NCBI GenBank assembly: GCA_024802545.1
Contig: CP103416.1
Span: forward strand, 1,364,001-1,428,000
From: SAR92 clade bacterium H455
GTDB lineage: Bacteria; Pseudomonadota; Gammaproteobacteria; Pseudomonadales; Porticoccaceae
Direction: 5' to 3'
Length of the DNA stretch: 64,000 bases
Both the position numbers and the translations under genes were made by a program. This document shows, one piece after another, positions 25,023 through 34,031 of the stretch. The notes under the pieces were generated by a model, which saw only the letters and a program-made list of their open reading frames with translations, made no database searches and had not been told where the DNA came from. Position 1 is the stretch's first letter; every line of letters starts with the position of its first letter.

Positions 25023-26369
25023 TTAAAAATCTTTAAAGATCGCAATTTCTTCATCTTTTGGTTTGGAGAAATGACCTCAGTGGTTGGCGATCATATCAGT
25101 CTTCTGGCTTTCCCCTGGCTGGTGCTACAGATGACCGGTAGCGCGCTAATGACTGGCTTGGTGTTTGCTGTGCAGGGTGTTCCGCGGGCGGTTTTGATGC
25201 TTGCTGGCGGTGTACTGGTCGATCGCAGCAGTCCGCGTCTGGTTATGATGCTGAGTAACGGGGCCCGTCTAATAATGGTGTTGGGGCTTGCCTATATGAT
25301 TGCCTACGACTTGGTGAATGTGACCAATGTGTTTGTGATTGCGTTTTTGTTTGGTATAGCGGACGCTTTTTTCTATCCAGCCAGTACCTCCATATTACCG
25401 AGTATTGTGCCCCGAAGCATGCTCCGAGAAGGCAATGCAGTACTGCAAATTACCCTGCACCTAGGCATGACCGCAGGCCCGGTATTGGCCGGTTTAATTA
25501 TTGCCGGTGAGCTCAATAGCTTATCCCATGAGCCTATTGGGCATTCTATCGATTCTCTTGACTCTGTTGGCAATTCTCTTGGTAACGGTCTTGGAGACGC
25601 CTATGAAAAAGATCGGGAGGGTTTGGCGCGGGCATTTTTTGTCGATGCTATAACCTTTGCTCTGTCGCTGATCTCACTGTTTTTTGTCAAAGCACGACAG
25701 CTTGGTGGCGATCAAAGGGCCGATCGCGAGCAGTCGCTGTATGCTGAAATCACCATGGCTGTACAGTGGGTGGTTTCGATTCCGGCTGTGCGTTTAGGCT
25801 TTATTGGTATGGCGATTATCCACTTTTTGTTTATGCCGGTTATTTATGTGGGTCTGCCGGTCCTGGCTAAGGCGCGTTTTGCCGAGGGCGCCTATGTCTA
25901 CGGTCTCGAGCTTGCCGCCTACGGCCTCGGGGCATTACTGGGTGCGACCTTAAGCGGCCTGCTCCGGAGCCCCAGTTATGCTAATTTGATTCCACTGATG
26001 TTTGGCGCGTTTATCTACAGCGGGGCGAGTCTAGGCCTTATAGTGTGGTATGAACCCTATTGGTGGGCGATGCTACTGTTCTTTTTTGCCGGTGTTTTTG
26101 ATAGCTATATGTATGTTCACTTTAATACCTGGATACAGCGAATTTGCCCGGAACAGCTGCTTGGTCGAGTGATGAGTATTCTAATGTTTATGTCGTTGGG
26201 CTTAGTACCGGTGGGGAATGCGGTGATTGGTTTTGCACTGGATTGGAATCTGCTGGCAACCCTGGTTGGTGTCTCAGCCATTATAGTGCTGCTCTGTGCC
26301 CTGATCGCAATTGATCCGCGGGCGCGCCAGGTGGAGCCGATTAAAGCCGCCAGTCCTGAAACGGGCTGA
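25020..26369 (+). CDS. MFS transporter
   Basis: The 449-residue membrane protein has about 10-12 helices and begins FKDRNFFIFWFGEMTSVVGDHISLLAFPWLVL, the N-terminal pattern of the enterobactin-exporter-like (MFS_3) group. A cytoplasmic loop of about 60 residues (about 165-225) between the halves is rich in Ser/Gly/Asp (SLDSVGNSLGNGLGD) and looks repeat-derived. It probably exports a small molecule. It lies 143 bases after the sigma-factor pair and may be under its control; this is not shown. Confidence 0.88.
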   Translation: MLKIFKDRNFFIFWFGEMTSVVGDHISLLAFPWLVLQMTGSALMTGLVFAVQGVPRAVLMLAGGVLVDRSSPRLVMMLSNGARLIMVLGLAYMIAYDLVNVTNVFVIAFLFGIADAFFYPASTSILPSIVPRSMLREGNAVLQITLHLGMTAGPVLAGLIIAGELNSLSHEPIGHSIDSLDSVGNSLGNGLGDAYEKDREGLARAFFVDAITFALSLISLFFVKARQLGGDQRADREQSLYAEITMAVQWVVSIPAVRLGFIGMAIIHFLFMPVIYVGLPVLAKARFAEGAYVYGLELAAYGLGALLGATLSGLLRSPSYANLIPLMFGAFIYSGASLGLIVWYEPYWWAMLLFFFAGVFDSYMYVHFNTWIQRICPEQLLGRVMSILMFMSLGLVPVGNAVIGFALDWNLLATLVGVSAIIVLLCALIAIDPRARQVEPIKAASPETG

Positions 26370-26420
26370 CGGCTTTGATTTATACCGGTTGTTAACGAGT
26401 TAGTATTTGTCCACTAGTGC

Positions 26421-27254
26421 TTAGCTCTGGTACTCGGTATTGACCACAACCACATCTACATCCAGTCCTGAAATAACCCGCTCAGCCGTATTACCTCTGC
26501 GTGTGTCAGTCTGCCCAGTCTGTCCCAAGGTACCCATAATCACTAGATCCGCATTAATTTCGTTGGCGGTCTTGGCGACGGCTTCATCTGTATAACCGGG
26601 CACCACATGAATATTCTTTGATGGCAGACCAGTCTCTTTGGCTAACTTGCCGCGGTCGGGATAATTCATCGAATCTTTCCAGGCATTGACCACATGCAGC
26701 TCAGCGCCATAGTGCTCTGCAAGCCATTTTCCGCGAGTGAGAATATTGGCATTCAAGAGCCTCTGCTGGTCGGCAATACCTTGAAAATTAACCGCGGCCA
26801 AAATGACTTTGCGCTGCGCTGCAGCGCCTGGGCGCACCAGAATAACTGGGCAGGTGGCTTTTTTGAGGACTTTCCACTTCGACTCGGTGAAGGTCAGGCG
26901 CAGGGTATGTTTCTTCTTCTTTTGAATCGGCAGCAAGATCACATCGGCGCCAAAACGGTTGGCGGATTTAAGTATCGAGCGCTGCCATTCACTGGACCAA
27001 GAAATTTCGATCTGATAATCCAGTCCTTCTTTCTTTAGGGGCGCATGGATCTCATCTTCAAACCACTGGCTGTTTTTAAACAGAGAGTCATTGCTGGCTC
27101 TAGTGTCGATGCTCTCGCTATCTACAGCAACAAACACATAGAGTATAGGAGCAGTGGTGCGGAAGCGTGCTGTAATAATGGCGCGCTGCAGGGCTATGTG
27201 CTCACTGGCGGTAGGATCGACGACGACAAAGACTCTTTCTTGGTCTGACTTCAT
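26421..27254 (-). CDS. tandem-domain universal stress protein (UspE-like)
   Basis: The 277-residue protein has two Usp domains (about 5-148 and 150-275). The second ends in the ATP-binding signature GTLGQTGQTDTRRGNTAERV (G-x2-G-x9-G-N/S), while the first is degenerate. This arrangement matches UspE-type proteins, which support stress survival and motility by unknown biochemistry. AAGGAGCAATAC before the ATG is a strong ribosome-binding site. It is a single gene converging on the MFS gene. Confidence 0.92.
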   Translation of the reverse strand: MKSDQERVFVVVDPTASEHIALQRAIITARFRTTAPILYVFVAVDSESIDTRASNDSLFKNSQWFEDEIHAPLKKEGLDYQIEISWSSEWQRSILKSANRFGADVILLPIQKKKKHTLRLTFTESKWKVLKKATCPVILVRPGAAAQRKVILAAVNFQGIADQQRLLNANILTRGKWLAEHYGAELHVVNAWKDSMNYPDRGKLAKETGLPSKNIHVVPGYTDEAVAKTANEINADLVIMGTLGQTGQTDTRRGNTAERVISGLDVDVVVVNTEYQS

Positions 27255-27552
27255 GTATTGCTCCTTGGGGTACGGCCTAAGTTGGATAAAACAGGCTTGG
27301 GTAAAAAACGAGCCTTAACAAAACTAAATCTTCTTACAGGAAAATTATAGAACAGCATTAGTGGTAACGTTGGCTATAAATAATTAGATCACTTCACCCG
27401 CCAGCTCAAGGATAAAGTTGCGGTTGCTCTGCCGGCTCACTTACACTTAAGCGCTACGGAAAGCTCACTGCATCCATTGTGGCACTCTGTCTACGCTGCA
27501 ATAAATAATAATAAAAGTGCCATAGCGCACTAATAAAAGGATATTCAACACT

Positions 27553-29340
27553 GTGCACAACCCAGCCTTGCAGATTACTTCCCCACTGGCGGCAGCGGTG
27601 ATTAGCGTCGACGTTAAGCTCGGAGACCAAGTAGCCAAAGGCCAACCGCTGGCCAATCTCGAATCCATGAAGATGCAGACCCTGATAACCGCACCTGAAG
27701 ACTCGGTGATTTTAGCTGTTCTGATCGCGGCTGGCGATACCATTCAGGCGGGACAGTTACTATTTGAAATTGAGGCTGCCAGTGCCATTTCTGAGGTCAC
27801 TGAACAAATGATTCCAGAGCAGTTAGGCCCAGGCAATTTAGTTGAAGAGTTACAGGCTCAACTGGCCTATTCATCTGATGCTATGCGCCCCGATGCGCTG
27901 CAACGTCGACATAAAAAGGGTTATCGCAGTGCCCGAGAAAATCTCGTCGACCTCTGTGATCAGAACTCTTTTATCGAATTCGGTCAGCTTGCCGTTGCTG
28001 CTCAGCGTGAGCGCAAAGACACGGAGGCTTTAAGAGTTGAGACCCCCGGGGATGCGGTGATAACCGGGCTTGCAACTATCAACAGTGCTGAGTTTGGCGT
28101 TCAGGCCAGTCAGGTGGCGGTGATCGTTAACGATTACTCGGTGCTCGCTGGAACTCAGGGTTATTTTCACCACAAAAAAATTGATCGCATACTGGACCAG
28201 GCCGGCAAGGCCAATCTTCCCGTCGTGATGTACACCGAGGGCGGCGGTGGTCGTCCTGGTGATACTGATGTGAAAACTCAGATTGCCGGCCTCGATGTTC
28301 CGACCTTTGCTCGTTGGGCAAGTCTCAGTGGCCAAGTGCCGTTAATTGCGGTGAACAATGGTTACTGCTTTGCCGGTAATGCCGCACTATTTGGCTGTGC
28401 TGATATCCGTATTGCCACAAAAACCTCATGGATCGGCATGGCTGGCCCAGCAATGATTGAGGGCGGCGGTCTGGGTAGCTTTGCGGCCACAGAGATTGGA
28501 CCAATTGATATTCAAAGGGATAATGGTGTAGTTGATTTGGTAGCGGATAATGAGTCTCACGCCACGCAACTGGCGCAGCAATGCCTGAGCTATTTTCAAG
28601 GGGATAAACAATCCTGGGACTGCGCCGATCAAGCTGAACTGCGCAAAATGATGCCCTTGGATCGGCGCTTTGTTTACGATATACGCTCTATTATTGAGGG
28701 CCTTGTGGACACTGATAGCTTTACTGAATTATCTCAGCCCTATGGCTCTGGCATTGTCACCGGCTTTATTCGCATTGAAGGTGTGGCCATGGGCCTAATA
28801 GCCAATGACTGTCGTGTATTGGGAGGTGCTATTGATGCGGAGGCCGCAGACAAGGCCGCAGGTTTTATCAGTCTCTGCGATCAATTTTCGATCCCGCTGT
28901 TATCACTCTGCGATACACCGGGCTTTATGGTTGGCCCCGCCAGTGAAGAGCAGGCAGCTGTGCGGCGCATGGCGAAACTGTTTATCGCCGGCGCCAACAT
29001 CAGTGTGCCACTGGTAACGATTTTCTTGCGTAAAGGCTATGGCTTGGGCGCCATGGCAATGGCCGGTGGCAGCTTTCATCATCCGCGCTACAGCGCTGCA
29101 TGGCCCGCCGGTGAATTTGGCGCTATGGGGCTTGAGGGGGCAGTGCGCTTGGGCTTTAAAAAGGAGTTGGCAGCAGAGGCCGATGTGGCTGCTCGGGAAG
29201 CGTTGTTCAATAAATTGGTCGATAGTATGTATCAGAAGGGTAAAGCCACCGAAGCGGCCGCTCATTTGGAGATTGATGCGGTGATCGACCCGGCTGATAC
29301 CCGTGCGGTGGTTGTCAGGGCGCTTGGACTTTGTGGCTAA
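27553..29340 (+). CDS. biotin carrier-carboxyltransferase fusion (acyl-CoA carboxylase type)
   Basis: The 595-residue protein joins two parts of a biotin-dependent carboxylase. Residues 1-75 are a biotinyl domain with LESMKMQ, where Lys40 would carry biotin. Residues about 100-595 are both halves of a carboxyltransferase of the propionyl/acetyl-CoA carboxylase beta type (TEGGGGRPGDTDV, GGGLGSFAATEIGP, LCDTPGFMVG, RKGYGLGAMAMAGG). The order is carrier first, and the biotin carboxylase domain is missing with no such gene in the window. The GTG start has AAAGG 12 bases upstream. It may be the 3' two-thirds of the long single-chain carboxylase plan, working with a carboxylase encoded elsewhere. 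Confidence 0.88.
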   Translation: MHNPALQITSPLAAAVISVDVKLGDQVAKGQPLANLESMKMQTLITAPEDSVILAVLIAAGDTIQAGQLLFEIEAASAISEVTEQMIPEQLGPGNLVEELQAQLAYSSDAMRPDALQRRHKKGYRSARENLVDLCDQNSFIEFGQLAVAAQRERKDTEALRVETPGDAVITGLATINSAEFGVQASQVAVIVNDYSVLAGTQGYFHHKKIDRILDQAGKANLPVVMYTEGGGGRPGDTDVKTQIAGLDVPTFARWASLSGQVPLIAVNNGYCFAGNAALFGCADIRIATKTSWIGMAGPAMIEGGGLGSFAATEIGPIDIQRDNGVVDLVADNESHATQLAQQCLSYFQGDKQSWDCADQAELRKMMPLDRRFVYDIRSIIEGLVDTDSFTELSQPYGSGIVTGFIRIEGVAMGLIANDCRVLGGAIDAEAADKAAGFISLCDQFSIPLLSLCDTPGFMVGPASEEQAAVRRMAKLFIAGANISVPLVTIFLRKGYGLGAMAMAGGSFHHPRYSAAWPAGEFGAMGLEGAVRLGFKKELAAEADVAAREALFNKLVDSMYQKGKATEAAAHLEIDAVIDPADTRAVVVRALGLCG

Positions 29341-29365
29341 CTGAGCTGCTCACTTAGAGTGCTCA

Positions 29366-29388
29366 CTCGCCGCGGGGAAGGCGGCGAG
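29366..29388 (+). terminator. GC-rich hairpin between converging genes
   Basis: CTCGCCGC (29366-29373) and GCGGCGAG (29381-29388) form a perfect 8-bp stem with a 7-base loop between the converging carboxylase-fusion and YebC-family genes. The T-run on the plus strand is short (GGTTTAAAA), so termination may be weak. Confidence 0.55.
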
Positions 29389-29404
29389 GGTTTAAAAAAA
29401 TGGT

Positions 29405-30124
29405 TTAGCTAGGCTCGACGTTGTGATAAATATCCTGCACATCATCGAGGTCGTTAAGCATAAACATAAAGCGCTCAAACATCTCCACGTCATCGCCAGT
29501 TACAGATACAGTGTTCTGGGCGATGAACTGAATCTCGTCCACTTCATAATCGATCTCGCCAAAGGCTTCACTAAGGGCCTGCTTGGCTTTAAAGGATTCC
29601 GTATGGGGAGCAAACACGGTCAACACGCCTTCTTCATTTTCTAAGTCTATAACGTCCACATCGCTCATCAGCAGGGCATCCAGCACAGCCTCTTCATCCT
29701 GACCGGAAAACATCAGAATGCTCAGATGATCAAACATATGGCTTACTGAGCCCTGTGTGCCAATCTTGGTTTTAGTCTTGGTAAAGCACTGGCGGACATC
29801 GCCGAAGGTACGGTTGGGGTTGTCGGTTAAGCACTCGATAATCACCATGCAGTTGCCCGGGCCATAGCCTTCATAGCGGGCCAGTTCGAAATTCTCGCCA
29901 GCGCCGCCCTTGGCTTTTTCGATGGCTTTGTCGATTACATGGGTTGGCACCTGGTCCTTTTTTGCCCGCTCTATGAGGCTACGCAGCGCAAGATTACCTG
30001 TTGGGTCGAGACCGCCGGCCTTGGCGCAGACATAGATCTCGCGACCATATTTGCTGTACACCTTGGCTTTGGCATCTGAAGTCTTTGCCATTGAGTCTTT
30101 ACGGTTTTGGTACGCTCTGCCCAT
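29405..30124 (-). CDS. YebC/PmpR-family protein (YeeN type)
   Basis: The 239-residue product starts [21 protein letters not shown], the YeeN variant of the YebC family, rather than the AGHSKWANIKHRK start of YebC itself. The family core [25 protein letters not shown] is present. Members have been described as DNA-binding regulators and, more recently, as ribosome-associated factors that relieve stalling. The reading can start 4 codons earlier (30136), but MGRAYQ is the family start. The usual yebC position between aspS and ruvC is empty in this genome. Confidence 0.92.
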   Translation of the reverse strand: MGRAYQNRKDSMAKTSDAKAKVYSKYGREIYVCAKAGGLDPTGNLALRSLIERAKKDQVPTHVIDKAIEKAKGGAGENFELARYEGYGPGNCMVIIECLTDNPNRTFGDVRQCFTKTKTKIGTQGSVSHMFDHLSILMFSGQDEEAVLDALLMSDVDVIDLENEEGVLTVFAPHTESFKAKQALSEAFGEIDYEVDEIQFIAQNTVSVTGDDVEMFERFMFMLNDLDDVQDIYHNVEPS

Positions 30125-30283
30125 GTCTAATTCCAATCCATCGAGTTTGAGCCGGCAATTCTACAACAGCCTGATGCTGAGAGCATTCAAAAATCCCCAG
30201 CTCGCACAAGATTTGTCATGTTTAGGCAGTGAGTTTAGTTGAAGTGGTTAGCTGATGATTTCAGAGGCCGGCGCAATACGGCG

Positions 30284-30313
30284 CTGAGACCCTTCGGCTG
30301 CGCTCAGGGTGAC
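30284..30313 (-). repeat. TGTCACCCTGAG-type intergenic element
   Basis: Read on the minus strand this is CTGTCACCCTGAGCGCAGCC followed by GAAGGGTCTC, the best-preserved copy in the window of the motif also seen three times at 21330-21513. It lies in the 301-base space 30125-30425, which otherwise shows no gene. Confidence 0.55.
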
Positions 30314-30425
30314 AGGTTGGCGAATTTTGTGATGCTGACAGCTTAGGTGGCTTTGTTGGCACAACGGCAGGAGAGCCTAATAGGGGCCATCTGGCAAATT
30401 TTTTATGTCGATAGGGTGCAGCTGG

Positions 30426-31415
30426 TTAAGGCGCAGATTGTCGATAAAACCAGCCCCGTTTATTTGTCGGCAGCCAGTCCAATAATCGCGATAGAGCTAA
30501 AATTGCCAGCAGACTAAAAAGCAGTCGAGCGAAGACAATGGTGCTGAAATCGGCGCCCAATAACATCATCAATAACGTATCTTCGATGAGGCTATGACAG
30601 AGGCCTAAAAAGGCCATCGACAAAAAGATATCCCTGCCAGCTATGTGCCCTCGGCGTGCCTCACTGATTAGCAGGCCACCACCAAATGAAAGTCCCAGAG
30701 TGAGTCCAACGATAATAATATTGCTCGCCACCTTGGCTATGCCTAGCAATCGCAACACCGGGGCCAATAAAAAGTGAATCAGGCGCTCGACGCCGAGCAC
30801 TCGCAGAATACGCAAAAATAAGGTTAGTGCGGCAATAACGACGAAGGCCACAGCGATGGTTTGCCCCTGGGTTAAGAGCCAGGCTACCCAGGAGGTGTCG
30901 GCAGTTTCTGGCTGCCATAATTGTGGTGCAGGTAATTGCAGCAGTGCCAGGTTACTGTGCGCTTGATAGGTGATAAAGCCAAATAAAAATGCTCCGCCAA
31001 TACGCAGAAATAGGGTAAACCAAAGACTTATACCAATTGCTCTAGCTATGGCTACTTCTACTGGCAGAGAGTGGGCGATAAGCATCATCGAACTGATCAC
31101 ACTGACCTGAGCTATGCTGAGCTGCTCTGCTAGGCCTAGCTGATAAAACACTACCATGGCGGTATAGATATTGCCCATCATGGCGGCCATCCATACCAGT
31201 CCAGTTTCACCTGGCAGGCCGACTAATAGCATCAGTGGCTGGATCATTGTGCCCAGTGCTTCAACCCAGCCGAGCAGTTCGATACAGCGCACGACTAATA
31301 GGGCAGGGATCATGATTTTCATCAGGCTGGAGAAAATCATCCAAACTTCGGTTAGCCAGTCTTGGGTGGAGTTTTTAAGGGCCGATCGCCATTTACTGTT
31401 GAGCCGGTTACTCAT
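30426..31415 (-). CDS. nucleoside-recognition (GATE) domain membrane protein
   Basis: The 329-residue integral membrane protein has about eight helices and two GATE-type halves (about 40-150 and 215-320). Repeated motifs include MGNIYTAMVVFYQLG and GLCHSLIEDTLLMMLLGAD. The GATE fold occurs in nucleoside transporters, FeoB and spore-maturation proteins; the substrate is unknown. The minus-strand gene stands alone after the tandem-repeat locus. Confidence 0.85.
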   Translation of the reverse strand: MSNRLNSKWRSALKNSTQDWLTEVWMIFSSLMKIMIPALLVVRCIELLGWVEALGTMIQPLMLLVGLPGETGLVWMAAMMGNIYTAMVVFYQLGLAEQLSIAQVSVISSMMLIAHSLPVEVAIARAIGISLWFTLFLRIGGAFLFGFITYQAHSNLALLQLPAPQLWQPETADTSWVAWLLTQGQTIAVAFVVIAALTLFLRILRVLGVERLIHFLLAPVLRLLGIAKVASNIIIVGLTLGLSFGGGLLISEARRGHIAGRDIFLSMAFLGLCHSLIEDTLLMMLLGADFSTIVFARLLFSLLAILALSRLLDWLPTNKRGWFYRQSAP

Positions 31416-31539
31416 TATGTTGTTCTCGAATATTATTTTATTATTGACACAGGCTTTTGAGTCTTTTGCCTAATGTGAGAAAAGGCTAATAGCTGGCGAG
31501 ATCGCATTGTATCTTATAGTCTGTGGCGGCGGATTAATT

Positions 31540-32199
31540 GCGGGATGATTCGGCCTCTGGCCTCACCCCTTCGGGGCCGCCCTAAAGTGCGTTCTGCGTC
31601 GCTTTGCTCCTTGTGAACCGGAGCGTTAAACTCAACCCCGCAAGGATCCGGCAAATAAAAAACCCCCGCACTTGCGTGAGTAGCATTGAATGCGTTTTGG
31701 CAGTGCTTCACCGCGGGATGATTCGGCCTCTGGCCTCACCCCTTCGGGGCCGCCCTAAAGTGCGTTCTGCGTCGCTTTGCTCCTTGTGAACCGGAGCGTT
31801 AAACTCAACCCCGCAAGGATCCGGCAAATAAAAAACCCCCGCACTGGCGTGAGTAGCATTGAATGCGTTTTGGCAGTGCTTCACCGCGGGATGATTCGGC
31901 CTCTGGCCTCACCCCTTCGGGGCCGCCCTAAAGTGCGTTCTGCGTCGCTTTGCTCCTTGTGAACCGGAGCGTTAAACTCAACCCCGCAAGGATCCGGCAA
32001 ATAAAAACCCCCCGCACTGGCGTGAGTAGCATTGAATGCGTTTTGGCAGTGCTTCACCGCGGGATGATTCGGCCTCTGGCCTCACCCCTTCGGGGCCGCC
32101 CTAAAGTGCGTTCTGCGTCGCTTTGCTCCTTGTGAACCGGAGCGTTAAACTCAACCCCGCAAGGATCCGGCAAATAAAAAACCCCCGCACTTGCGTGCG
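31540..32199 (-). repeat. 173-bp tandem repeat array (~3.8 copies) attached to tRNA-Ala
   Basis: Units begin at 31540, 31713, 31886 and 32059 on the plus strand, exactly 173 bases apart. They are almost identical; the visible differences are CTTGCG/CTGGCG and one A-to-C shift in the A/C tract of the third. In the sense of the tRNA, each unit starts with the 3' arm of the tRNA terminator (GTGCGGGGGTTTTTTATTTG), then CCGGATCC. Hairpins follow: CTCC/GGAG, CCCC-GAA-GGGG, GGCC-AGA-GGCC and GCATT-C-AATGC. The 61-codon frames that recur every 173 bases on the opposite strand are products of the repeat. The farthest copy has no neighbouring gene for over 120 bases. Confidence 0.95.
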
Positions 32200-32212
32200 A
32201 GGGTTTTTTATT
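32171..32212 (-). terminator. terminator of tRNA-Ala
   Basis: Directly after the tRNA 3' end, AAATAAAAAACCCTCGCAC pairs with GTGCGGGGGTTTTTTATTT around GCAA (one mismatch-type pair). The 3' arm is also the first part of each 173-bp unit. Confidence 0.92.
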
Positions 32213-32288
32213 TGGTGGAGCCTAGCGGGATCGAACCGCTGACCTCAACACTGCCAGTGTTGCGCTCTCCCAGCTGAGCTAAGGCCCC
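32213..32288 (-). tRNA. tRNA-Ala (anticodon GGC)
   Basis: The 76-base cloverleaf has acceptor arms GGGGCCT and AGGCTCC with the G3-U70 pair that marks alanine tRNA, and an encoded ACCA end. The D arm is AGCTCAGCTGGGAGAGC, the anticodon stem CAACA/TGTTG surrounds CTGGCAG (anticodon GGC), and the T arm carries GGTTCGATCCC. It lies downstream of gltX on the same strand but has its own promoter. Confidence 0.97.
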
Positions 32289-32302
32289 AGAAAGGAAGCC
32301 GC

Positions 32303-32331
32303 ATAATAGGGATGACCTTGGGCCAAGTCAA
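32303..32331 (-). promoter_or_regulatory. promoter of tRNA-Ala
   Basis: On the minus strand TTGACT (32331-32326) and TATTAT (32308-32303) are spaced by exactly 17 bases and end 14 bases before the tRNA. It is the best sigma-70 match found in the window. It lies in the 69 bases between gltX and the tRNA. Confidence 0.85.
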
Positions 32332-32357
32332 GCCTGTTTTCGCGCTGTAAAAGGCTT

Positions 32358-33839
32358 TCAGCTAAGTTGCTGATATTCCTTTTCCAGCTTCTTGAGTTTC
32401 TTTTTGCCTATGCCACCCAGTAGCTCTATGGCGTGACGCAGTCGGGCTCTGGACATGTCGGCGCCGAGTAGGTTCATGGAGTCCATTACTGAGATCGATG
32501 CGCTGCTGCCGGCGATGGCGATAAACAGTGGGGCCAAGAAGGGTTTGAGTTTAATCTCCATGCTGTCGGCCACTGCTTTGAGGGCATTGAAGATATTGTC
32601 CCGGTTCCATTGCTGGACTGACTCTAAGCGCCAGAGGGCGTATTGCAGCACTTCTACAAGGCGGTCGTCCTCTATACCTGCAGCGCGCAGATCATCTGCG
32701 CTGATCGGTAGCATGCCGGAGATCAGGTAGCTGCCTAGGGGGGCTATATCGGAGAGGGTTTCCATGCGCTGTTTGGCGAAGGGCAGGAAGGCTTTTAATG
32801 TGTCGCGGTTTAAAGCCCATTCCTGCAGCCGGTCTGCGAGTTGGTCGTCGCTGAGCTCTTCGCGAATCCACATGCCGTTTAACCAGCTGAGTTTTTCCAC
32901 ATCGAATACGGGTCCTCCCAATGAAACACGCTGAATATCAAAGACTTCGAGCATTTCGGCAAGGGTGAATTTCTCGCGTTCGTCGGGCATTGACCAACCC
33001 ATGCGCCCAAGATAATTAATCAGTGCCTCGGGCAAATAGCCCATGCGCTGATAGAAGAGGATACTGGTAGGGTTTTTACGCTTCGACAGTTTGCTTTTGT
33101 CGATATTGCGCAGCAGGGGCAGGTGACAGAACACCGGTGTTTCCCAGCCAAAGTATTGATAGAGCAAAATATGTTTGGGGGCTGAGTTAATCCACTCTTC
33201 ACCGCGAATCACATGGCTGATTTTCATCAGGTGATCATCCACTACATTGGCTAGATGATAGGTAGGCATACCATCAGCTTTAAGCAATACCTGCAGGTCG
33301 ATCTGGGTCCAGTCGATGCTGATCTCGCCGCGCAGCATATCGTTAAAGACACATTGGCCTTCACGGGGCACATTCATGCGCACTACATGGGATTCATTAT
33401 TAGCCAGTCGCTGGCTCACGTCATCTTGCTCAAGGTGCTGGCAGTGCCCGTCATAGCCAATTGACTGCTTCTCTTCGATTTGTGTTTTGCGCAGCTGGTC
33501 TAGACGCTCGGTGGTGCAGAAGCAGCGAAACGCATGGCCGCTATTCAATAGCTGGTCGGCATGCTGGCGATAAATGTCGGAGCGTTCGCTCTGTCGGTAA
33601 GGGCCATGGGGGCCGCCATTATCTGGACCCTCATCCCATTCGAGACCCAACCAGTGCAGGGCATCGAGTATGGATTTTTCCGATTCTGGGGTTGAACGCA
33701 CCTGGTCTGTATCTTCAATACGGAGTAAAAACTGACCGCCCTGACTGTGGGCAAAGGCCATATTAAATAGGGCTACATAGGCGGTTCCAACGTGGGGATC
33801 GCCGGTGGGCGAGGGGGCAATGCGGGTGCGAACGGTCAT
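32358..33839 (-). CDS. gltX: glutamyl-tRNA synthetase
   Basis: The 493-residue class I enzyme charges tRNA-Glu. The HIGH-type motif is in [16 protein letters not shown] (about 6-21), and the KMSKS-type motif is KLSKR at 250-254. A C-terminal all-helical anticodon-binding domain follows (about 330-493). Length is normal for the bacterial enzyme. The gene is upstream of tRNA-Ala on the same strand, an order seen in other gammaproteobacteria. Confidence 0.97.
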   Translation of the reverse strand: MTVRTRIAPSPTGDPHVGTAYVALFNMAFAHSQGGQFLLRIEDTDQVRSTPESEKSILDALHWLGLEWDEGPDNGGPHGPYRQSERSDIYRQHADQLLNSGHAFRCFCTTERLDQLRKTQIEEKQSIGYDGHCQHLEQDDVSQRLANNESHVVRMNVPREGQCVFNDMLRGEISIDWTQIDLQVLLKADGMPTYHLANVVDDHLMKISHVIRGEEWINSAPKHILLYQYFGWETPVFCHLPLLRNIDKSKLSKRKNPTSILFYQRMGYLPEALINYLGRMGWSMPDEREKFTLAEMLEVFDIQRVSLGGPVFDVEKLSWLNGMWIREELSDDQLADRLQEWALNRDTLKAFLPFAKQRMETLSDIAPLGSYLISGMLPISADDLRAAGIEDDRLVEVLQYALWRLESVQQWNRDNIFNALKAVADSMEIKLKPFLAPLFIAIAGSSASISVMDSMNLLGADMSRARLRHAIELLGGIGKKKLKKLEKEYQQLS

Positions 33840-33941
33840 TTAGCAATCCAAGTAAAAGTCGATGGCGCATTATACGTTTTACAGGGGGGGCTCTGTCACT
33901 AGCTGTGGGTCCTAAGGACTAAATAAACCTGCTGGCGGGTC

Positions 33942-33961
33942 AGGCTCTTTTCCAAGAGCCT
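33942..33961. other. perfect hairpin between the CoA-transferase gene and gltX
   Basis: AGGCTCTT and AAGAGCCT form an 8-bp stem with a TTCC loop. There is no T-run on either side. It lies between two minus-strand genes. Confidence 0.4.
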
Positions 33962-34031
33962 TCTGCAACGACCTGCATTTCTCGCTATACACTCCTATTC
34001 TTCGATTGTTAGCTGTCTGCTCTTAGCAGTC

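Noticed and set aside
31604-32135. Three identical 61-codon genes 173 bp apart
   Set aside because: They exist only because the repeat unit has an open frame opposite to the tRNA direction; they start at TTG with no ribosome-binding site and overlap each other. E. coli tyrT repeats have a similar claim (Tpr), but there is no support here.
31540-32199. CRISPR array
   Set aside because: The unit is 173 bp with no short constant repeat alternating with unique spacers, and no cas gene is present.
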